DNA of 64,000 nucleotides from Pseudoduganella umbonata (GTDB taxonomy: Bacteria > Pseudomonadota > Gammaproteobacteria > Burkholderiales > Burkholderiaceae_D): assembly GCF_014192225.1 (NCBI RefSeq), contig NZ_JACHXS010000014.1, positions 124,001-188,000 of the forward strand, in the 5' to 3' direction. The position numbers and the translations under genes are program-made. The notes beneath the pieces are model-generated. The model was not told the origin of the DNA, ran no database searches, and was given only the letters and a program-made list of their open reading frames with translations. Of this stretch, positions 39,875 through 47,915 are shown one piece after another (the stretch's first letter is position 1; every line of letters starts with the position of its first letter).

Positions 39875-41959
39875 ATGGCTGATTTATCACTGGCCGGCGC
39901 TCCCGAGCCCACCGTGCTGACGTTCCCGGATTCCCCGTTCAAGCTGCACCAGCCGTTCCCGCCCGCCGGCGACCAGCCGACCGCGATCGACAGCCTGTGC
40001 GAAGGCATCTCCGACGGCCTGTCGTTCCAGACACTGCTGGGCGTGACGGGTTCCGGCAAGACTTATACGATGGCCAACGTGATCGCCCGCATGGGCCGCC
40101 CGGCCATCGTGTTCGCGCCGAACAAGACGCTGGCAGCCCAGCTGTACAGCGAATTCCGCGAATTCTTCCCGCAGAACGCCGTCGAGTATTTCGTGTCGTA
40201 CTACGATTACTACCAGCCGGAAGCCTACGTGCCGCAGCGCGACTTGTTCATCGAGAAGGATTCCTCGATCAACGAGCACATCGAGCAGATGCGGCTGTCG
40301 TGCACGAAGTCGCTGATGGAACGGCGCGACGTCGTCATCGTGGCCACCGTGTCGGCGATCTACGGTATCGGTAATCCGACCGAATACCACCAGATGATCC
40401 TGACCCTGCGCGCCAAGGACAAGGTCAGCCAGCGCGACATCATCGCGCGCCTGATCCAGATGCAGTACACGCGCAACGAGGTGGACTTCGGCCGCGGCAC
40501 GTTCCGCGTGCGGGGCGACACGATCGACATCTTCCCGGCCGAACACGCGGAACTGGCCGTGCGCCTGGAAATGTGGGACGACGAACTGGAATCGATCCAG
40601 CTGTTCGACCCGCTCACGGGCCGCGTGCGCCAGAAGATCCCCCGCTTCACCGTCTACCCAGGCTCGCACTATGTGACGCCCCGTTCGACCGTGCTGCGCG
40701 CCATCGAAAGCATCAAGGCGGAACTGCGCGACCGGCTCGAATTCTTCCGCAAGGAAGGCAAGCTGATCGAGGAACAGCGCCTCGAGCAGCGCACCCGCTT
40801 CGACCTGGAAATGATGGCCGAGATCGGTTTTACGAAAGGCATCGAGAACTACTCGCGGCACCTGTCCGGCGCGCTGCCGGGCCAGCCGCCGCCGACGCTG
40901 ATCGATTACCTGCCGCAGGATGCGCTGATGTTCATGGACGAGTCGCACGTGCTGGTCGGCCAGTTGTCGGCCATGTACAACGGCGACCGCTCGCGCAAGA
41001 CCAACCTGGTCGACTACGGTTTCCGGCTGCCGTCCGCGCTCGACAATCGCCCGCTGAAATTCGAGGAATTCGAGAACAAGATGCGGCAGATGATCTTCGT
41101 GTCCGCCACGCCGGCCGAGTACGAGAAGCAGCATGCCGACCAGGTGGTGGAACAGGTGGTGCGCCCGACCGGCCTGGTCGACCCGCAGGTGATCGTGCGG
41201 CCGGCGCGCACGCAGGTCGATGACCTGCTGTCGGAAATCAACGACCGCATCGCCAAGAACGAACGCGTGCTGGTGACGACGCTGACCAAGCGGATGTCCG
41301 AACAGCTGACGGAATACCTGTCAGACCACGGCATCAAGGTGCGCTACCTGCACAGCGACATCGAAACGGTCGAGCGCGTGGAAATCCTGCGCGACCTGCG
41401 CATCGGCACGTTCGACGTCGTGGTCGGCATCAACCTGCTGCGCGAAGGCCTCGACTTGCCCGAAGTGTCGCTGGTGGCGATCCTCGACGCCGACAAGGAA
41501 GGCTTCCTGCGTTCCGAACGTTCGCTGATCCAGACCATCGGCCGCGCCGCCCGCAACCTGAACGGGGTGGCGCTGCTGTATGCGGACCAGATGACCGATT
41601 CGATGAAGCGCGCGATCGACGAGACCGAACGCCGCCGCGCCAAGCAGATCGCCCACAACGAGAAGCACGGCATCATTGCCCGCGGCGTCAACAAGGTCAT
41701 CAAGGACATGATCGACGGCGTGTACGACCCGAACCGCGAGTCGACGAACCTGAAGGCGGCGCAGGAAACGGCCAAGTACGAGACGATGAGCGAGAAGCAG
41801 GTCTCGAAAGAGATCAAGCGCCTCGAGAAGCTCATGGTCGAGCATGCGAAGAACCTGGAGTTCGAAAAGGCGGCGCAGGTGCGCGACCAGCTGCACCTGC
41901 TGAAGGAACAGGCCTTCGGGGCGCCAGGGGCGGACGTGATTTCGATCACCGGGAAGTAA
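39875..41959 (+). CDS. uvrB: UvrB, excinuclease ABC subunit B
   Basis: A 694-residue DNA repair helicase-like protein. It receives damaged DNA from UvrA, verifies the lesion and recruits UvrC. Walker A GVTGSGKTYTMAN is near residue 55, the beta-hairpin region is SYYDYYQPEAYVP, helicase motifs include DESHV and QTIGRAARN, and a C-terminal UVR domain (LEKLMVEHAKNLEFEKAAQV) binds UvrC. About 20 extra residues precede the usual start. No CTGT-N8-ACAG LexA box was found upstream, unlike in E. coli. Confidence 0.98.
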   Translation: MADLSLAGAPEPTVLTFPDSPFKLHQPFPPAGDQPTAIDSLCEGISDGLSFQTLLGVTGSGKTYTMANVIARMGRPAIVFAPNKTLAAQLYSEFREFFPQNAVEYFVSYYDYYQPEAYVPQRDLFIEKDSSINEHIEQMRLSCTKSLMERRDVVIVATVSAIYGIGNPTEYHQMILTLRAKDKVSQRDIIARLIQMQYTRNEVDFGRGTFRVRGDTIDIFPAEHAELAVRLEMWDDELESIQLFDPLTGRVRQKIPRFTVYPGSHYVTPRSTVLRAIESIKAELRDRLEFFRKEGKLIEEQRLEQRTRFDLEMMAEIGFTKGIENYSRHLSGALPGQPPPTLIDYLPQDALMFMDESHVLVGQLSAMYNGDRSRKTNLVDYGFRLPSALDNRPLKFEEFENKMRQMIFVSATPAEYEKQHADQVVEQVVRPTGLVDPQVIVRPARTQVDDLLSEINDRIAKNERVLVTTLTKRMSEQLTEYLSDHGIKVRYLHSDIETVERVEILRDLRIGTFDVVVGINLLREGLDLPEVSLVAILDADKEGFLRSERSLIQTIGRAARNLNGVALLYADQMTDSMKRAIDETERRRAKQIAHNEKHGIIARGVNKVIKDMIDGVYDPNRESTNLKAAQETAKYETMSEKQVSKEIKRLEKLMVEHAKNLEFEKAAQVRDQLHLLKEQAFGAPGADVISITGK

Positions 41960-41985
41960 GCCTCCCTGCAGGCTGCGCCTCATGC

Positions 41986-42018
41986 AAAACGCCGCGGTCG
42001 ACGCGGCGTTTTTCTTTT
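41986..42018. terminator. Terminator between uvrB and the SdpI-like gene
   Basis: AAACGCCGCG-TCGA-CGCGGCGTTT stem followed by T5CT5 on the plus strand. It ends uvrB and may also serve the convergent SdpI-like gene. Confidence 0.9.
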
Positions 42019-42019
42019 T

Positions 42020-42667
42020 CTACACCTGCCCTTTCCGCTCCAGCCGCTTGTACAGCATCAGCGAGTACAGCACTGGCAGCAACGCCGCGGCGGCAATGAG
42101 TGCCAGCAGCATCGGCGCCGGCGCGCGCAGCAGGACGGCGGCCAGGCCGCACATGCCGGTTGCCACCATCACGCGCGCGCCCATGCGGTGCGTCGCATAC
42201 CAGACACGCTCGCTGGCCAGCGTCCACGGTGTGCGGATGCCGATGTAGAAATTGCGCCGTACCTTGCCCAGTGGATTGCCGATCAGGATCAGCAGCAGGA
42301 ATACGCCGGCCGGTACCACGCGGGCAATGTCGATGTCCATATTGAAGTTGCCGGCCAATAGCAGGACGTGTACAGCGCCGGCCATCAGCACGATCAGCGT
42401 CACGATATGGCCGGCGGTCGCACCGAAACTGGCGACCGAGAAGTCGCGCGGCGACAGGTACGGCAGCGCCGCCCCGATTGCCAGGAGCAGCGCCATCAGC
42501 CCCGGCCCGGTCAGCCACAGCGTCCAGCGCCCGGCCCACCCATCGGGCTCCCCGGCAAGATTCCAGTGGATCGCAATGCTCTCCGGCAGCTGCGGCCAGC
42601 AGAACGCCGTCAACACGGTGGCGGCGAGGATCAGAACGATATTGGCGATCAGGTGCTGCCTTGTCAT
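42020..42667 (-). CDS. SdpI-family membrane protein
   Basis: A 215-residue protein with about six membrane helices. The N-terminal part (ESIAIHWNLAGEPDGWAGR) is a DUF1648 segment and the C-terminal half is an SdpI domain (GNPLGKVRRNFYIGIRTPWTL). In Bacillus, SdpI is an immunity protein against the SDP toxin and a signal receptor for the ArsR-like repressor SdpR. Here the gene follows an SdpR-like regulator with a 4-nt overlap, preserving that pairing, but no sdpABC toxin genes are nearby. AAGGAGAGG precedes the ATG. Confidence 0.88.
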   Translation of the reverse strand: MTRQHLIANIVLILAATVLTAFCWPQLPESIAIHWNLAGEPDGWAGRWTLWLTGPGLMALLLAIGAALPYLSPRDFSVASFGATAGHIVTLIVLMAGAVHVLLLAGNFNMDIDIARVVPAGVFLLLILIGNPLGKVRRNFYIGIRTPWTLASERVWYATHRMGARVMVATGMCGLAAVLLRAPAPMLLALIAAAALLPVLYSLMLYKRLERKGQV

Positions 42668-42951
42668 GTACCTCTCCTTCTCGGCTGGGGTTCGGTAAGG
42701 TCCATCATCCACGCCACGACATCCTGCAGCACCGTCGTGTTCAGGCCGTACCAGATGGTCTGGCCGTCGCGGCGGCGGGTGATCAGGTCGGCCTCCGACA
42801 GCACGGAGAAATGGTGCGACATGGTCGGCCGCGTCATGTCGAAATGCTCGGCCAGCTGCCCGGCCGTCATTTCGCCATCGCGCAGCAGGCGCAGGATTTC
42901 GCGGCGCGCCGGATCGGCCATGGCCTTGAAGGCATCGGTGGGGACTGGCAT
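42664..42951 (-). CDS. ArsR/SdpR-family transcriptional repressor
   Basis: A 95-residue winged-helix regulator (DPARREILRLLRDGEMTAGQLAEHF, RPTMSHHFSVL, RRRDGQTIWYGLN) of the SdpR branch of the ArsR family; it lacks the metal-binding Cys motif, as SdpR does. It likely represses its own operon with the SdpI-like gene. An inverted repeat at 42973-42988 is a likely operator. The ATG at 42951 is used; a GTG at 42969 would add six residues. Neither has a good ribosome binding site. Confidence 0.87.
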   Translation of the reverse strand: MPVPTDAFKAMADPARREILRLLRDGEMTAGQLAEHFDMTRPTMSHHFSVLSEADLITRRRDGQTIWYGLNTTVLQDVVAWMMDLTEPQPRRRGT

Positions 42952-42972
42952 CGTATTTCGATCGATCACTAA

Positions 42973-42988
42973 TTAGATGGATATCTAA
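42973..42988. promoter_or_regulatory. Probable SdpR-like operator
   Basis: TTAGATGGATATCTAA has complementary arms TTAGAT and ATCTAA and lies directly upstream of the repressor gene, next to a TATATT -10-like box (42993-42988 on the minus strand). Its position fits autorepression. Confidence 0.5.
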
Positions 42989-42995
42989 ATATAGG

Positions 42996-43025
42996 ACAAA
43001 ACAAAGGCCGGGGCAAGCCCGGCCT
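42996..43025 (-). terminator. Terminator of marC-like gene
   Basis: AGGCCGGG-GCAAG-CCCGGCCT stem (43005-43025); on the minus strand it is followed by TTTGTTTTGT. It ends the leftward marC-like gene. Confidence 0.75.
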
Positions 43026-43047
43026 GTGCATGCGCGCATGGTGGCGG

Positions 43048-43644
43048 CTACAGCGTCTTCACGAACTCCCTGATCCCGCCCAGCAGCATCTCGATCGACA
43101 TCGCCGCGAGGATCAGCCCCATCAGCCTCTCGAAGGCCGTCATCACCTGCGTACCGAGTACCCGCTGCAGCCGGTCGGCGCCGAGGAATACGGCCAGCCA
43201 GACGACGACCACGGCGGCCAGTGCCGCGACGTGGATCATCACGTCGCCGCGGGTCTCGCTGGAGAACAGCAGTACCGTGGCCAGCGCCGACGGGCCGGCC
43301 AGCGCGGGAATCGCCAGCGGCACGATGAACGGTTCGCCGCCTTCGCTCTTGCCCAGCACGCCGTCGGGATGCGGGAACACCATGCGGATCGCGATCATCA
43401 GCAGGATCACGCTGCCGGCGATGCGCAGCGAGACTTCGGAAAGGCTCAGCGCGTGCAGGAACGGCCGGCCGAAGAACATGAAGACCAGCAGCACGGCGAA
43501 CGCGATCAGGCATTCGCGCACCACGATCCGCGGCCGGCGGGCCAGTGGCACCGGCTGCAGCGCTGCGGCGAACAGCGGCACGTTGCCGAAAGGGTCGGTG
43601 ACCAGCAACAGCAGGATGAAGGTCTGGAAGAAGTTTTCAGTCAT
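43048..43644 (-). CDS. MarC family membrane protein
   Basis: A 198-residue protein with six membrane helices and the MarC/UPF0056 pattern (LLLVTDPFGNVPLF, IAGSVILLMIAIRMVFP, PLAIPALAGPSALATVLL). Function of the family is unsettled; E. coli MarC is not an antibiotic efflux pump despite its name. Single leftward gene with its own terminator. Confidence 0.9.
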   Translation of the reverse strand: MTENFFQTFILLLLVTDPFGNVPLFAAALQPVPLARRPRIVVRECLIAFAVLLVFMFFGRPFLHALSLSEVSLRIAGSVILLMIAIRMVFPHPDGVLGKSEGGEPFIVPLAIPALAGPSALATVLLFSSETRGDVMIHVAALAAVVVVWLAVFLGADRLQRVLGTQVMTAFERLMGLILAAMSIEMLLGGIREFVKTL

Positions 43645-43683
43645 GGGGCACTCTCTTTATTTTTATCTTTGCGGTACCAGAAC

Positions 43684-43718
43684 AAAAAATGGCGGAGGAC
43701 CTCTCGGCCCTCCGCCAT
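43684..43718 (-). terminator. Terminator of the phosphoribosyltransferase gene
   Basis: ATGGCGGAGG and CCTCCGCCAT pair around a 10-nt loop; A6 at 43684-43689 gives a T6 tract on the minus strand. It stands 40 nt after the stop codon of the phosphoribosyltransferase gene. Confidence 0.92.
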
Positions 43719-43757
43719 TGTCGCGCAGGCGCGAATGCTAAGAGGCTCTTTTCATCC

Positions 43758-44303
43758 TCAAGCGTTCGTTTCGCCTTTTTTCAACCAGGATGCCAGCTGG
43801 TGCGGGCGCAGGCCGTCGTAGTCCTCGAACGGCTGGTGGATCCACGGGTTGTGCGGCAGTTCCTGCATCTGGTAGTCCGGCTTGAACGCCGAGCTGCCCT
43901 TGGTCCAGATCACGGCCGAACGCACTTCCTCGACATCCTTGTAGTTCGCCTTCAGGTGATCGATGACCTTCATCAGCGTGACACCGGAATCGGCCAGGTC
44001 GTCCACCAGCAGGATCTTGCCGCCCAGCGAGCCGCGCGTCACCGTGATGTACTTGGCGATATCGAGGTCGCCCTGCACCGTGCCCTTGTCGGCACGGTAG
44101 GAGCTGGTCGACAGGATCGCCAGCGGCACGTCGAAGATGCGCGAGAACACGTCGCCGGGGCGCACGCCGCCGCGCGCCAGGCACAGCACCATGTCGAACT
44201 TGAAGTTCGATTCGTAGACCTTCAGGGCCAGGCCTTCGACCAGGCGATTGTACTCATCCCAGGTCACCCACAGGTGCTTGTCGTCGGATTGAGGGGTGCT
44301 CAT
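43758..44303 (-). CDS. Purine-type phosphoribosyltransferase
   Basis: A 181-residue phosphoribosyltransferase (type I fold). The PRPP loop is ILLVDDLADSGVTL and the N-terminal part has LCLARGGVRPGD. It probably salvages hypoxanthine, guanine or xanthine to the nucleotide; the specificity loop does not decide which. AGGAAGG lies eight bases before the ATG at 44303. It lies next to purA, so both genes touch purine nucleotide supply, and is probably in the same transcript (57-nt gap). Confidence 0.85.
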   Translation of the reverse strand: MSTPQSDDKHLWVTWDEYNRLVEGLALKVYESNFKFDMVLCLARGGVRPGDVFSRIFDVPLAILSTSSYRADKGTVQGDLDIAKYITVTRGSLGGKILLVDDLADSGVTLMKVIDHLKANYKDVEEVRSAVIWTKGSSAFKPDYQMQELPHNPWIHQPFEDYDGLRPHQLASWLKKGETNA

Positions 44304-44360
44304 GTAATTCCTTCCTGCTTGTGGCAAGTATTTCGTATTTATTACGTATTAATTACGTTT

Positions 44361-45674
44361 TTATTCGAACGGGTGACGGAGCACGATGGTTTCTTCGCGG
44401 TCCGGACCAGTGGAGACCATGTCGACGGGTACGCCGACCAGTTCCTCGATGCGCTTGATGTACGCGCGGGCGGTGGCCGGCAGCGCAGCCAGCGATTTCG
44501 CGCCGACGGTGCTTTCGGTCCAGCCGGGCATTTCTTCGTAGATCGGCTCGCAGCGGGCCGCGTCTTCGGCGCCGACCGGGAAGATGTCGACCTTGCGGCC
44601 GTCCAGCATGTAGCCGGTGCACAGCTTCAGCGTTTCCAGGCCGTCCAGCACGTCCAGCTTGGTCAGGCACATGCCGGACACGCCGTTGATCTGCACGGAG
44701 CGGCGCAGCAGCGCGGCGTCGAACCAGCCGCAGCGGCGGGCGCGGCCCGTCACGGTGCCGAATTCATGGCCGACCTGCGCCAGGTGATGACCCACGCCGG
44801 CATCGGTCGGCAGTTCCGACGGGAACGGGCCGGAACCCACGCGCGTCGTGTAGGCCTTCGTGATGCCCAGGATGTAGTGCAGCATGTTCGGGCCCACGCC
44901 GGCACCGGCGGCGGCATTGCCGGCCACGCAGTTCGACGACGTCACGAACGGATACGTGCCGTGGTCCACGTCCAGCAGCGAGCCCTGCGCGCCTTCGAAC
45001 AGCAGGTTGGCGCCGGCCTTGTGCGCGGCATACAGCGCGCTCGACACGTCGGCCACCATCGGGCGCAGGCGCGGCACGTAGGCCAGCGCATCGTCGAGGG
45101 TCTTCTGGTACTCGACCTTCGGTGCCTTCAGGTAGTTCTCCAGCACGAAGTTGTGGTAGTCCAGGTTCTCGGCCAGCTTCTCGGCGAAACGCTTTTCGTT
45201 GAGCAGGTCGGCAACGCGGATCGCGCGGCGCGCCACCTTGTCTTCGTAGGCCGGGCCGATGCCCTTGCCGGTGGTGCCGATCTTGGCGGCGCCGCGGGCC
45301 GCTTCACGGGCCGCATCGAGCGCGGTGTGGTAAGGCAGGATCACCGGGCAAGCCTCGGAGACCTTCAGGCGCGATGCCACTTCCACGCCGACGGCTTCCA
45401 GCTTGTCGATCTCGCGCAGCACGTCCGGCACGGACACCACGACACCGTTGCCGATGTAGCAGGCCACGCCAGGGCGCATGATGCCCGAAGGGATCAGCTG
45501 CAGCGCGGTCTTCACGCCGCCGATCACCAGCGTGTGGCCGGCGTTGTGGCCGCCCTGGAAGCGCACCACGCCTTGCGCGTGCTCCGTCAGCCAGTCGACG
45601 ATTTTGCCCTTGCCTTCATCGCCCCACTGGGTACCGATGACGACCACGTTTGTTGCAGTGATTTTTTTTGACAT
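44361..45674 (-). CDS. purA: Adenylosuccinate synthetase
   Basis: A 437-residue enzyme that makes adenylosuccinate from IMP, aspartate and GTP, the first committed step to AMP. The GTP-binding IGTQWGDEGKGKIVD is at the N terminus; QGGHNAGHTL, GTTGKGIGPAYEDK and EGAQGSLLDVDHGTYP are present. It follows hisZ with only 4 nt between stop and start, the usual betaproteobacterial order. A GTG just before the ATG would add one residue. Confidence 0.98.
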   Translation of the reverse strand: MSKKITATNVVVIGTQWGDEGKGKIVDWLTEHAQGVVRFQGGHNAGHTLVIGGVKTALQLIPSGIMRPGVACYIGNGVVVSVPDVLREIDKLEAVGVEVASRLKVSEACPVILPYHTALDAAREAARGAAKIGTTGKGIGPAYEDKVARRAIRVADLLNEKRFAEKLAENLDYHNFVLENYLKAPKVEYQKTLDDALAYVPRLRPMVADVSSALYAAHKAGANLLFEGAQGSLLDVDHGTYPFVTSSNCVAGNAAAGAGVGPNMLHYILGITKAYTTRVGSGPFPSELPTDAGVGHHLAQVGHEFGTVTGRARRCGWFDAALLRRSVQINGVSGMCLTKLDVLDGLETLKLCTGYMLDGRKVDIFPVGAEDAARCEPIYEEMPGWTESTVGAKSLAALPATARAYIKRIEELVGVPVDMVSTGPDREETIVLRHPFE

Positions 45675-45678
45675 CACA

Positions 45679-46839
45679 CTAACCTAAGTTTTTAAGAATC
45701 CAGTTACTACCACTCTCGTCGAGCACCAGCGCGCGGTCGCACTCGAACTCGTCCTGTTCATCGCTGTGACCCGGCAGGGACTGGATCACAACCTCGCCGG
45801 CCTTGCGCAGCTCGGCGATACGTTCTTTCAGTTCGGGCGAATTGCCCCATGGCGCGCGGATCGCATGCTTGCGGTCGGCCGTCGGCAGCAGGCGGGCCAG
45901 CTCGCGCAGGTCCATCGAATAGCCCGTCGCGGGACGGGCACGGCCGAATGCTTCGCCGACGTGATCGTAGCGGCCGCCGCGCGCCACGGCGTTCGGCAGG
46001 CCGGGCACGTACAGCGCGAAGGTGGCGCCGCTTTCGTACTGGTAGCCGCGCAGGTCGGCCAGGTCGATCGCCACGTCGGCGCGGCCGATCGCAGACGCCG
46101 CCAGCGCCGCCAGTTCGGCCAGCGCCTTGGCGATGCCCGGCAGGTCCGGCAGCGCATGCTTCGCGGTGGCCAGCACGTCCACGTCGCCATACAGGTTCGG
46201 CAGGGCCAGCAAGGCGTCGCGCGTGGCGGGCGCGTAGCCTGCGGTCAGCTCGCGCAGGCCCGGCACGTCCTTCGCGCGCAGCAGTTGCACGATCGCGTCG
46301 CGGTCGCGATGCGCGGCGGGATCCAGGTCGAGGATCGCGCGCAGCACGCCCACGTGCGCCAGGTCCAGCCGCACCTCGGCGAAGCCGGCCATCTCGAGCG
46401 AGGCCAGCGCCAGTTCCTGAATCTCGGCATCCGCTTCCAGGCCGGCATGGCCATAGATTTCAGCGCCGATCTGCAGCGGCTCGCGGGTGGCGTGCAGGCC
46501 CGACGGACGGGTATGCAGCACCGGACCGGCGTAGCACAGGCGGGTGACGGAAGCACGGTTCAGCAGGTGGGCGTCGATGCGGGCGACCTGGGTGGTCATG
46601 TCCGCGCGCAGGCCCAGCATGCGGCCGGTGATCTGGTCGACCAGCTTGAAGGTGCGCAGGTCGGTATCCTGGCCGGCGCCGGTCATCAGCGACTCGACGT
46701 ACTCCAGCAGCGGCGGCATCACGAGTTCGTAGCCGTAGCGGCGGAAGTTATCCAGCATCAGGCGGCGCAATTCCTCGATCTTGCGCGCTTCGGACGGCAG
46801 AACGTCCGCGATATGTTCGGGCAAAAGCCAATTCGGCAT
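45679..46839 (-). CDS. hisZ: HisZ, ATP phosphoribosyltransferase regulatory subunit
   Basis: A 386-residue class II synthetase-like protein that lacks aminoacylation activity and partners the short form of HisG to give feedback-regulated histidine synthesis. Motifs seen: MPPLLEYVESL, FKLVDQITGRMLGLRADMT, and ARGGRYDHVGEAFG. The start (MPNWLLPEHIADVLPSEA) matches homologues; upstream sequence in frame is non-homologous. It lies between hflC and purA, separated from hflC by a gap with a perfect inverted repeat. Confidence 0.95.
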   Translation of the reverse strand: MPNWLLPEHIADVLPSEARKIEELRRLMLDNFRRYGYELVMPPLLEYVESLMTGAGQDTDLRTFKLVDQITGRMLGLRADMTTQVARIDAHLLNRASVTRLCYAGPVLHTRPSGLHATREPLQIGAEIYGHAGLEADAEIQELALASLEMAGFAEVRLDLAHVGVLRAILDLDPAAHRDRDAIVQLLRAKDVPGLRELTAGYAPATRDALLALPNLYGDVDVLATAKHALPDLPGIAKALAELAALAASAIGRADVAIDLADLRGYQYESGATFALYVPGLPNAVARGGRYDHVGEAFGRARPATGYSMDLRELARLLPTADRKHAIRAPWGNSPELKERIAELRKAGEVVIQSLPGHSDEQDEFECDRALVLDESGSNWILKNLG

Positions 46840-46957
46840 GGGGAAACCGGTTTGTTGAAAAACGTTCAATCGGCACGGCGCGCAAGCGTGCGGCGCAAGC
46901 CGAACCGCATATTTTACGCGAAAACGTGGCCAAACAGGAAAAAAGGACAAGCAAAAA

Positions 46958-47015
46958 CCGGTGACAGACACCAGTTTTCGAGAAATGTTTCTCGAAAACT
47001 GGTGTCTGTCACCGG
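46958..47015. repeat. Perfect 28-bp inverted repeat with 2-nt spacer
   Basis: Arms at 46958-46985 and 46988-47015 are exact reverse complements over all 28 bases and are separated by TG. The outer part is CCGGTGACAGACACCAG and the inner part TTTTCGAGAAA. It lies in the 197-nt gap between hflC and hisZ. It has no T-tract. The GGTGTCTGTCACC core links it to the elements at 475-646. Confidence 0.95.
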
Positions 47016-47036
47016 CTTTCCGGCGACGGACTAGGC

Positions 47037-47915
47037 TTATTTACCAGCCGAACCGCTACCCTTGAAGTACTTGAAGAACTCCGAATTCGGATCCACCAGC
47101 ATCACGTCGGCCTTGGTCTTGAACGACGACCGGTAGGCTTCCAGGCTGCGGTAGAACTTGTAGAACTCGGGGTTGCGGCCGAATGCCTCGGCGTAGATCG
47201 CGCTGGCCTTGGCATCGCCTTCGCCGCGGATCTTCTCGGCTTCGCGATACGCTTCGGCAAGGATCACGGCGCGCTGCTTGTCGGCGTCGGCGCGGATCTT
47301 TTCCGAATCGGCCGAGCCGGTCGAACGCAGCTCGTTGGCCACGCGCAGGCGCTCGGCCTTCATCCGCTCGTACACCGAGTTGTTGATCTGCTCGACGTAG
47401 TCGACACGCTTGAGCCGCACGTCCAGGATCTGCACGCCGATCTGCTGGGCTTCGTTGACGACCTTGGCCCGGATCGATTCCATCACCTTGCCGCGCTGGC
47501 CCGAGATCACTTCGCGCACGGTGCGCTTGGTGATTTCCTCGTTCAGCGCCGCCTTGACGATCTGCGACATGCGGTCGCCGGCACGGCCTTCGTCACCGCC
47601 GAAGCTGACGAAGTACAGGCGCGGATCGACGATACGCCACTTCACGAACGAATCGACCAGGATGTTCATCTTCTCGGCCGTGATGAAGCGGTCCGCTTCC
47701 GGCGAGTCCAGCGTCTGGATGCGCTTGTCGAGCCACATCACGTTCTGGAACGGCGGCGGCAGCTTGAAGTGCAGGCCCGGCTCGCGGATCACCTGCTTGA
47801 CTTCACCCAGCGCGAACACGATGGCGAACTTGCGCTGGTCGACCACGAACACGGTGGACGACAGCAGCATCAGCGCGATGAACGCGGTGACGACGAGTGT
47901 AACGATACGGTTCAT
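47037..47915 (-). CDS. hflC: HflC, modulator of FtsH protease
   Basis: A 292-residue SPFH/prohibitin-family protein with one N-terminal membrane anchor (MNRIVTLVVTAFIALMLLSS) and a periplasmic band-7 domain followed by coiled coil. With HflK it forms a large cage around FtsH in the inner membrane and limits degradation of membrane proteins. The ATG overlaps the hflK stop codon by 1 nt (TAATG), consistent with coupled translation. Confidence 0.97.
   Translation of the reverse strand: MNRIVTLVVTAFIALMLLSSTVFVVDQRKFAIVFALGEVKQVIREPGLHFKLPPPFQNVMWLDKRIQTLDSPEADRFITAEKMNILVDSFVKWRIVDPRLYFVSFGGDEGRAGDRMSQIVKAALNEEITKRTVREVISGQRGKVMESIRAKVVNEAQQIGVQILDVRLKRVDYVEQINNSVYERMKAERLRVANELRSTGSADSEKIRADADKQRAVILAEAYREAEKIRGEGDAKASAIYAEAFGRNPEFYKFYRSLEAYRSSFKTKADVMLVDPNSEFFKYFKGSGSAGK

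Noticed and set aside
40018..40075. Prophage or mobile element near uvrB
   Set aside because: No integrase, transposase or phage structural genes were found anywhere in the window.
42020..43513. Long single frame fusing SdpI with upstream sequence
   Set aside because: The upstream part runs through the ArsR-like and marC-like genes in a wrong frame; the AAGGAGAGG site and the 4-nt overlap with the repressor fix the SdpI start at 42667.
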